This document shows positions 15,197 through 23,000 of a stretch of DNA of 64,000 nt, in pieces (positions within the stretch are counted from its first letter, which is position 1; each line of letters starts with the position of its first letter). A model generated the notes under the pieces. It had not been told where the DNA came from, ran no database searches, and was given only the letters and a program-made list of their open reading frames with translations. Both the position numbers and the translations under genes were made by a program. The stretch is from Sulfitobacter maritimus. GTDB lineage: Bacteria; Pseudomonadota; Alphaproteobacteria; Rhodobacterales; Rhodobacteraceae. The DNA lies in assembly GCF_013346665.1 (NCBI RefSeq), contig NZ_JABVBB010000032.1:79261-143260 (forward strand), in the 5' to 3' direction.

Positions 15197-15607
15197 TTGC
15201 TGATAGGTGCGATGAATACCGCTGCAGCGCGTAGGCGCGCGACGCGCCTTCTCAGGCCGTATGTCGAACGCGCGGCCTGGGCAGGCGGCCCCTTGAGTGA
15301 AGCCGATTGGCTGACGTCGCGGTGTATCGGCTTCCTTGTCGGCGCGATCAACAGGATCGTCGCACAGGACAATCTTGAGGAGGAGGGGGTCTTCGCTGTT
15401 CAGCTTGGTGTCTGGGAAGATCTGACCTGTGCCGCACCTAGTCTGTTCGCCACACGTCTTTATCTGCTGTCCTCGGAAGGCGACATCGACATCCGCGAAG
15501 GTCACATCGCGGGCGCATTTTTTGCGGATGCGCTGTTGTCAGGCGACGAAGAGGTTGCTCGCACAGCGTGGGACGCGTCCCTCGGCGATCTAGGCTCCGC
15601 CAGATAG
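15197..15607 (+). CDS. Unknown small protein
   Basis: About 136 residues if started at TTG 15197, which has AAGGGG six bases upstream. ATG 15212 and ATG 15140 are alternatives in the same frame. No family recognised. The product is rich in Ala and Arg at the N-terminus ('NTAAARRRATRLLRPYVERA') and acidic toward the end, with 'TSRCIGFLVGAINRIVAQ' as a possible amphipathic helix. It is divergent from 14547 and convergent with 15621 with 13 bp between. Soluble; role unknown. Confidence 0.5.
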   Translation: MLIGAMNTAAARRRATRLLRPYVERAAWAGGPLSEADWLTSRCIGFLVGAINRIVAQDNLEEEGVFAVQLGVWEDLTCAAPSLFATRLYLLSSEGDIDIREGHIAGAFFADALLSGDEEVARTAWDASLGDLGSAR

Positions 15608-15620
15608 GCGAACTCGACAA

Positions 15621-16091
15621 TTACTGTATGTTTAGCTCGCCGATCCGCTCAAGACCCGCTTGCCAGAATGTTGAAGTAGCAAGCGTAATCTGCTCAAGGC
15701 CATCGCCCAATTCCGGCATGTGTTCGGCGGCAAAAATGCCTATCCCGAAGGCGCAGAGAGTCAACAAAGTGACCAGTAGCTTGCCCGGTGCGCGTTTCGA
15801 CAGTTTCGTGGAACCTTTTGCTCCCGCCCCCAACCGATCTTCGACCCGTTCAAGCATCTGAGCGATACGCGCCACCTCCCCGGTGGTAGATCCTTCAACA
15901 ATCCGTCCTTCAAGCGTCGCCATGCGGCGGCGCAGGTCTTCGAACGCCTCTGTGAGGATCCGGGCGGGACTGGGCTCCCCCGCTGAGCCCGCCGATGCGG
16001 CAGGGTTGCGAGAGACCGGCTCAACAGCCGGGCGTTTGGGCGGAACGGGAGGCGCTTTGGCAGACGTATCGTGAACGACTTGGGCTTGCAT
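15621..16091 (-). CDS. Single-pass membrane protein with Pro-rich N-terminus
   Basis: 156 residues, no family recognised. N-terminus rich in Pro/Ala (AKAPPVPPKRPAVEP), then a predicted coiled coil (about 45-88, 'AFEDLRRRMATLEGRIVEG', 'RIAQMLERVEDRLG'), a basic stretch and one membrane helix ('LLVTLLTLCAFGIGIFAA', about 104-122), then a short amphipathic tail. It fits an inner-membrane anchor with a cytoplasmic coiled coil. It is bracketed by T1SS-linked genes and the polysaccharide genes, so an envelope-assembly role is possible but unproven. Confidence 0.55.
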   Translation of the reverse strand: MQAQVVHDTSAKAPPVPPKRPAVEPVSRNPAASAGSAGEPSPARILTEAFEDLRRRMATLEGRIVEGSTTGEVARIAQMLERVEDRLGAGAKGSTKLSKRAPGKLLVTLLTLCAFGIGIFAAEHMPELGDGLEQITLATSTFWQAGLERIGELNIQ

Positions 16092-16584
16092 GGATGCCTC
16101 CTTTAAAATGCCTTAGGCGAAATCGTAAAGATGTGAACAGAGCGTCTTTCGGCCAACAGGCCGCGACTCCACCTCTATGCTCTAAAGTGACCGCAACTGC
16201 CCCTGCGCGGCAATTGATACGATCGGGCTACTCCCTATAGGTAGGGGGCAACGACACCCCAAGACGCAGGTCGTAAGGCCGGCATCGGCTACGTGGCCCC
16301 CGACACTGTATTGCTGTCATCAAATCCACCGTTCCGGTGGCTATACTGCGGTCTTGTCTGCGAAGCCGAAAAACGAGCTGATCATCTTCAGCCCGAAGTT
16401 TCGCATGAGACTGGGCGCTTTACGACAATCCGCACTCCTAAAGCATTGCGCCTTAAACGATGCCCCGGGCGAGAAGGGAGGGGGTAGTCAGGTGTTGCAG
16501 CCCTGTGCTTAACATTGCAAACGCACCCCATAACAGCCCGCCCTGCGGCGCATTGCGCTGAATTTTCGAAAGTAAGGTGAAAAC
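16092..16584. promoter_or_regulatory. Divergent intergenic region with CTATAG palindrome
   Basis: This 493-bp gap separates the leftward membrane protein from the rightward LptE-like gene. At 16231-16244 CTCCCTATAGGTAG has an 8-bp perfect core CCTATAGG plus flanking CT/AG symmetry, reminiscent of FixJ/NarL-family sites. No ORF here has family resemblance. Promoter boxes are not certain. Confidence 0.3.
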
Positions 16585-17058
16585 GTGAAAGTCCTGAGAT
16601 CCGGAAAAATCCTTGTCATATGCGCCTTGCTAGCTGGTCTCCCGGCTTGTGGCTTCACGCCGGTTTACGGCACAAATTCTGAAACAGGAGCAATCCTTTC
16701 CGACATTGAGGTGGCCGCTCCAAACACCCGTGAAGAATATTTCCTGGTGCGCGACCTCGAAGAACAGCTCGGCCGAAACCTGAGTGCCAAGCATATCCTT
16801 AATTACGATATTGAGCTGTCCGAGCAAGGTCTTGAGCTTGCCGGGGCCAGCCGATCTCACGTGTTGGGGCGCGTAAGCTACCAGTTGATCTCCAAGAGCA
16901 CTGGACAAACCATTGCCTCTGGCGCGGTGGAGTCTTTTACGTCATTTCTCACCAGAGACAATCTGAGCGTAGCTGCTCAACGTGATGCAAGCGAACGGCT
17001 GATCAAAATTCTCGCAGACAAGCTCACCACGGATATTTCCCTCAAGCTACTCATGTAA
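16585..17058 (+). CDS. lptE: LptE-like LPS-assembly lipoprotein (accessory copy)
   Basis: 157 residues, GTG start with AAGGTGA 9-12 bases upstream. It has a lipoprotein signal with lipobox LPAC (Cys22) followed by GFTPVYG, the conserved mature N-terminus of alphaproteobacterial LptE. The mature part has the alternating strands of LptE and ends in a helix ('ASERLIKILADKL'). LptE plugs the outer-membrane LptD barrel in LPS export. Here it lies not beside leuS/holA, its usual chromosomal partners, but before a Wzz-like gene, so it is probably a second, specialised copy serving surface polysaccharide (inference). LPS-assembly LptE is the best family match; a generic DUF lipoprotein is the alternative. 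Confidence 0.7.
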   Translation: MKVLRSGKILVICALLAGLPACGFTPVYGTNSETGAILSDIEVAAPNTREEYFLVRDLEEQLGRNLSAKHILNYDIELSEQGLELAGASRSHVLGRVSYQLISKSTGQTIASGAVESFTSFLTRDNLSVAAQRDASERLIKILADKLTTDISLKLLM

Positions 17059-17281
17059 CCGGCGGTTGGTCCAAGCCTCTTTTCAGCCGTAAGACGAGCG
17101 CGGCAGAGCCGCTGATGCTCAGAAATGGTCTGCCCGTAGAAGGCTAATATGTTCGAAGGAGGATCTAATATGCGCTCTTATCCCTGCTTGCGACGCCCTA
17201 TTCTCGCCCAGTTTTTTTGATCTAGCCTGATCAATCCGCCCGGACCCGGAGCCGGATTCATGTGCTATAGGAAAGAGACCG

Positions 17282-18589
17282 ATGGGCCCGATCTACACTT
17301 TCGACGACGTCATCGACATGTTGCGCCGCCGGTCGCGGGCAATCATCATGGTCATTCTGTTGGGCAGCATTGCATCCGTCATCAGCGCCTTGTCAGCGCC
17401 CCACGTCTATCAATCATCCGAAGTCATCCAGATCAAACTGCCAAAAGTCTCTAATGATCTTGCCCCCTCGACGGTTGAAGGCTCTCCAATGCGCCGCCTG
17501 CTGTTGATCGAGCAGCAGTTGATGGCGCGAGGAAATATCATTGATGTCATCAAAAAACATGACCTGTATAATGATATGCCAGCTTTGCGCATGAGCGACA
17601 AAGTCGAGCTCCTGCGAGGCTCGATCACCATCACAGGGGCTGGGTCCACAGGTGAGGGCTATGAGAATGACGGGATCCTCTCTACCTTATCTTTCACTGC
17701 CCGGATGAATGATCCTGCCGATGCGCAGGCCGTGGCGCGAGACTTCGCTGACCGTACCCGCAGCCTGTCGATCGCGCAGCGCCGCGAGCAGACCCTTGGA
17801 ACCTTAGAGTTTCTTCAACGCCAAGAAGAAAACCTGATCCGCGACATTGCCACCCTTGAGGCCGAGCGTGCCGATTTCCAAGCAGCCAACGATCTGGCGT
17901 TGGAAGGTAGTCTTCTGTTTCGTCAAAGTGAAATCGGCAACCTAAATGAAGCGATCCTCACATTGGATCGGGAGATTGTTGCCACCCGCCTGGCCCGCAC
18001 AAGGGTTTCTCCGAACGCGCGGGAGGCCACCATCGCCCGCAGGCAAGCTGAACTCGATGCAACGCTGGAAAACCTCTCGACCCAGCGAGACCAACTGGTG
18101 GAGCGACGCGATGCTCTGAACAGCAGCCTGCAAACTTCTCCTGAAGTTGATCGAGAGCTGGCCCGGTTCGAGCGGCGCTTGGAGCAGTTGCAAAATCAGC
18201 TGGTGATCACAACCGGGCGCCGCAGTGCAGCAAACGTGGGGGCTTCGCTGGAAATCGATAAACGCAGTGAAGAATTGATTACACTCGAAGCCGCTGAACT
18301 GCCGGAATATCCGATTACATCCAGTCGTACGATCATCGCTGCTATCGGCGGGGTGGGAAGCGTAGCTCTGTCTCTTATCGTCGCTTTCGTTTTGGAAATC
18401 CGCCATCCAGTTTTGCGCACCGCTCAACAAATAACCCGTGAAACTGGGATCACACCCTTGATCTCTATTCCCGATATCAGCGCGCCTGAGAAAGCAAACG
18501 TTTGGAAACAAGCTTGGGAGAAGCGTTCGAAAGCCGGATTGAAGGGGCGTGCGTCTCGCCGAGCACACAAGAAGGCACGGCCTAGCTGA
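17282..18589 (+). CDS. Wzz/GumC-type polysaccharide chain-length protein
   Basis: 435 residues. The start at ATG 17282 has AGGAAAGAG just upstream. The topology is typical: a membrane helix at about 20-40 (AIIMVILLGSIASVISALSA), a large periplasmic part with a long coiled coil (about 165-310, 'QEENLIRDIATLEAERADFQ'), and a second helix near 345-370 ('IIAAIGGVGSVALSLIVAF') with a basic cytoplasmic tail. The N-terminal 'YTFDDVIDMLRRRSRAI' fits the Wzz domain. There is no tyrosine-kinase domain, so it is the PCP half only. Such proteins set polymer length during Wzx/Wzy-type export. No Wzy, Wzx or Wza gene is nearby; the locus has been interrupted by IS elements immediately downstream. Confidence 0.85.
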   Translation: MGPIYTFDDVIDMLRRRSRAIIMVILLGSIASVISALSAPHVYQSSEVIQIKLPKVSNDLAPSTVEGSPMRRLLLIEQQLMARGNIIDVIKKHDLYNDMPALRMSDKVELLRGSITITGAGSTGEGYENDGILSTLSFTARMNDPADAQAVARDFADRTRSLSIAQRREQTLGTLEFLQRQEENLIRDIATLEAERADFQAANDLALEGSLLFRQSEIGNLNEAILTLDREIVATRLARTRVSPNAREATIARRQAELDATLENLSTQRDQLVERRDALNSSLQTSPEVDRELARFERRLEQLQNQLVITTGRRSAANVGASLEIDKRSEELITLEAAELPEYPITSSRTIIAAIGGVGSVALSLIVAFVLEIRHPVLRTAQQITRETGITPLISIPDISAPEKANVWKQAWEKRSKAGLKGRASRRAHKKARPS

Positions 18590-18624
18590 TCTTTTGATTT
18601 GCGGCCAGGGCTCGCTTGTTAGCC

Positions 18625-19035
18625 GCTACCTTTACTCCGATAGATGATGCAAGAAAAGTGAATCGAAACGTTCGACCGAAGCGTGGCGAATAAGGCCCTG
18701 ATACGCGACGTGCCCACCCGGACCTTAACGGTGCGACGTTTCAACTCCTGCCGCACGCTGCGCTCCATCGGGTTGGAGGTGCGCATGCGGCGTCGGTGGT
18801 TTTTTGGCAAGGTGAAGACGGTGAGACCCTCAGGGACATTCTCCTCCAGCCATGCAGCAAGTTTCGGCGCTGTATCGCGATACTCGGTGACCAATTCGGC
18901 CAAGCTGGTTTCGGCCTTGACGAGGGGGGCCGCGTTCCAGATCTCGCGGAGTTCGGCACCGATGCGTTTGCGACCGGCAAGGTTCGGCGCGTGATGGATG
19001 GCATTTTGGGCGAGGTGAATTGACAATCTCTTCAT
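18625..19035 (-). pseudogene. IS256-family transposase, C-terminal fragment
   Basis: The peptide contains 'APKLAAWLEENVPEGLTVF', 'HRRRMRTSNPMERSVRQEL' and 'KRRTVKVRVG', the C-terminal signature of IS256/mutator transposases. The N-terminal two thirds with the first catalytic residues are missing. Non-functional remnant. Confidence 0.85.
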
Positions 19036-19169
19036 CAGGCTTCCTTCATGCCAAAAGGACGAAGGGTAGCCGGTTACAGATTGCCTCGCAGCAGCACGTC
19101 ACAGGGGCGGGCGGATAAAATCGGAACGGATGGACGCATAAACCGGAAACGGTGGGCGGATCACCCCGG

Positions 19170-19505
19170 AATACGCAGTGTGACGATAAGACCGGACAAC
19201 CGATCTTGCACGTAGTCGCGCAGGGCGGGTTGAGGGTGAGCTTACTCGCTTTTGGCCGCTTAGCTGCACGATCAGCATGCCATTGTGCATTGATCGCACG
19301 CACGATATTCGAAGTCTCCGCCACGGGTTGCCGAATTGCGCCTGATCTCTCGAGAGATCGTGCTGGGCGATCTCCTAAGCTTGCGCGCTATGGCGCGGTC
19401 ACCTGTGCCCCTCGCGCACTCCAAAGCTATTTCCTCACGTTCTGCGAAGGAAAGGCTACGGTTCTTCGATAAGGGCGCCGATGGCGCAAGATGTGTGGGA
19501 GGCAT
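19170..19505 (-). pseudogene. IS30-family transposase, frameshifted N-terminal fragment
   Basis: 'LSFAEREEIALECARGTGDR' and 'RSPSTISREIRRNSATRGG' form the IS30 HTH. After a frameshift the family block 'QWHADRAAKRPKASKL' follows. The catalytic domain is absent. It abuts the IS256 remnant. Confidence 0.8.
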
Positions 19506-19749
19506 TCCATCAGAGCTCCGAAACCATCAGGTTCCAACAGGGGCAGAGACACCGGCATCAACGGCGGCATCCTCACTGGATAGCCCCTCTGTAAAGGCCC
19601 GCCAGAACCGGCATAGATTCTCACGTTGCCAGACTGGCGGCCTTCCTGGAGAGTTTAATTTGTCCCGAGTCGAACGTTCGGACCTTCGTTTGCCTGTTTT
19701 TGTCATCTACACCTCCATCAAAGGGGTGTTGCGACGACCGGTTGAAACC

Positions 19750-20026
19750 GCCCAGTATGTGTCAATCCGCTATACCGAACGTCTGGCTGAAGCCGGGATC
19801 GAACCCTCGGTGGGCAGTGTAGGTGACAGCTATGACAACGGGCTGGCAGAGACGATCATCGGCCTCTTCAAAGCGGAGGCCATTCACCGGTTGGGGCCGG
19901 CCGTGGAAGACCGCAGAGGCGGTCGAGTGGGAAACTCTGAAATGGGTCGATTGGGGATATGTCACGCCGCATGAAGCAGAGGAGATGTTCTATGCAACCT
20001 TAAACTCAAATGAAAAAGCAGCCTAA
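19750..20026 (+). pseudogene. IS3-family OrfB transposase, C-terminal fragment
   Basis: 'GIEPSVGSVGDSYDNGLAET' with the catalytic Glu is typical of IS3 OrfB. After a frameshift near 19895 the end reads 'WKTAEAVEWETLKWVDW' and 'TPHEAEEMFYATLNSNE'. Only the C-terminal quarter remains. Confidence 0.85.
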
Positions 20027-20099
20027 CATGCGAACCAAACGCTCTCCGGTAAACCCGGGGCGGTTCTACTTGCCGCTTTGATCTTATCGTGAAGCCCTT

Positions 20100-23000
20100 T
20101 CATTCTCCTTTGACCTCTTCAAAAACCAGCTCAGGCACAACGACCTCCCAGCTCGCGCGTTTAAGCAGGTGATGAAAACGCTCGCCTGCGTCTTCTTTGC
20201 GCCAATGTATAATGGCCGCGATCTCGCCGGTGACAAATTTCGTGCCGACCGGTGGCGCGAATGCTTTGGACATCCGCCCGAGGGGCCGCCCTTGAACATC
20301 CTCGATCTGCCAGCGATCTCCGATACTAGAGAGCCTGATTGGCGCGCCGACCTGTGCTTGGGCGATTGCACTATGAACAGCATGCCGATCACCTTGGCGC
20401 CCTGCGAATGAGAGGTCGACCATCTTCATTTCAGGCGATTGAAAGAAGCGGCGTGGGCCGGGTACTGACGCCAAGTCAGGCACGACCTGCCGCGTGATCA
20501 CGGAAGGCGACACAGTGGGAAGATATTCATGATTGTCGTTGCTCATAACGATCAAATTACGCCGCGCACGGGTCATAGCGACATAAAACAAGCGCCTCGG
20601 CGCGTCTTGATCTTCGTTTCGTGAGGGTCGCTCCCAGCCGCCATCCATGATCACGACATCATCAAATTCGAGGCCTTTGGCGCGGTGCGCGGTCAACAAC
20701 TTGAGTCCGCGTTGCTCGCCCCATGAATCCTTCGACCATTCGGCAAACCATTCAATAACATCAGGTGTCGGAAGCGCCTTACCGTCAATTTCACGCGCAA
20801 GTTGGCCGAGGCCCTCGCCAATTCGGTCGGTCCAACGACTTAAAGGTATTGCGTTCAGCGTTTCGGTGAGATCCCTTACGCCGGCCCTCGCCACACGCCT
20901 TTCGCGCAAACTGTCTATAAACATCCGCATCTCGCGGGTGCGCCACAGACCTGGCAGGTTCTCGTTCGCCATTTCGACGGGAATTCCATGCGCCTCCGCG
21001 AAGTCGCGGACCGGGAGAAGTCTGCGCCAATCACGCGAGATGATAGCCGCCCCCTTCCAACTCCAATCTGGAATCAGTTTTGAAAGACGGATCATCTCGC
21101 TGATTGCCGCAAGGGCCTGAAAATCGTTCCCAGCCGGACAGCCAAGAATTTGGACCCGCCCCTGCGCCACCGGGTCGAGGCTTTCCATGATACCCCCAGC
21201 CGGGTCCTTTTGCCGCGATTGATCGACGGCGATCTTATGCCCTGTTTTCATACGTTCCCGAGACCCGTCGATCACCGCATTTGCTGCGCTGATGATGTTT
21301 TTCGAAGATCGATAATTGTCCGTCAGAAAAACCGGCTTGGCCGAATAGTCTTGCTCAAATTGCCGAATGTGGCGCACCGAGGCACCGGCAAACGCATAGA
21401 TATTCTGGTCGTCATCGCCGACAGCGAAGAGGCTGATCCGTTGATCAGGATCATCAATGCTGCGACCGGCCACTGCCGCGATCAAAGCGTATTCCTCGGG
21501 GCCTACGTCTTGATATTCATCGACGAGAATCCAGCGGAACCCCTGGATCAAGGTCTCCCGCAGGGCCTCGGCTTCGACCTTGTCCAACCCATCCCCACGC
21601 AAGAGACGTGTCGCGTCGGTCAGAAGCGTCCCAAAATCGGGATCATCCTGCCCGGCCCGTCCGACGAAACTTGCGCCCACCAGCCGCATGGCCAAGGCGT
21701 GAATGGTCAAGACTGTCACAAAGCGAGCATCGTCGCCGATCAGTCGACGCAAGCGTTCCCGTATCTCGGAGGCAGCGTGGCGATTGTAAGCAAGTATCAA
21801 AATGCCGTTTGGATCTTCACGCTTGATCCGAACCAGATAGGCGACGCGATGGACCAGCACACGTGTCTTACCTGAGCCCGGCCCCGCAAGCACAAGCACA
21901 TTGGTCTGCTCGCGGTCATCACGCACGATCTGCTCTTGTGTCGAATTTCCCAACTCGCTCACGATCTCGGCATAGGACTGGGGCGTGGCCTGCCGCCTGA
22001 ACTCCGACATCCGCCCCGGCATCCAGGCTTTCATAAAGTCGGCCTGATCGAGAGAGAAATAGTCATGGGCCAAACGCTGAGCGGTACCAATATCATCCAT
22101 TCCCTTAGCCGCATACGCCGCCATCACGTGGGTCTGGACGGTTTGTTCGCTGTAATGGTCTTCAAGCGGCGCGAAATGTTGGGTGGTGAAGCCACCCCCC
22201 TTCGAATTGATGTGCAGCGTCATGGCCGAACGGAACACCGACAGCCCCTTGCCCAGTGTGACGACTTGCTGCTCGTGCAGCCACAACAGCGCCCGATCCA
22301 TAAGCTTCGACGGATCATTGACAGACGCGCGCAACAGCGCGTCGCTGTTGATCGCCGCAAGGAAATCACCAAGCGTAGTCTCAACGGCGATATCTTTACC
22401 TTTTACGCCCGCCTGAACCTTGTCGATCAGGTATGAAACCAACCTTTCCGCGGCCTGTCGGCGAAGTTGGGCGGTCTGCTCGATCACGGACCACGACCGC
22501 TGCATTCGAACCAGAAGGCTGCCCTTGGATACCTTGCGCAACCCGATATTGCCCCTGCCGCCATCCATGTCGCGCCCATCCTGCGCAATCCCACGGAGTA
22601 GGCCCTCAACGATGTCGGGCCGAACAGAGGCGTGTCCCTCTTCTCGTAAAGCCTGCGCCACCGAGGCCAGATGGCAAGGCCAAGCCTCGTTGATCTCCGC
22701 GTCCGGGGCTTGCTCTCGCAGGATCGCAATCAGGTCGGCTTCTAGGCGGGACGCCGCTTCGAACCGTTTCGGTGACGCATTCTCAATACGAACATGGACG
22801 AAGATGGTGATGTTCGTATCATCCTTTGCGATCCCCAGAGCTTCAAGATCTGCCAAAGCCTTGCGCACGCCCGACACCGTGAGGCCACTCACGCCGCACA
22901 GCTCGTCCGTGGTGATGCCATCTTCCTGCGGCGCGTTGATGATGTGTTGCACAATGGCCGCCAGATCCGTGCGGCGCCGTTCGGTAAGTTCGGCGGCTGC

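Noticed and set aside
19625..20040. Intact IS3 element
   Set aside because: Only the C-terminal part of OrfB is present, it is frameshifted, and no OrfA or terminal repeats are found.
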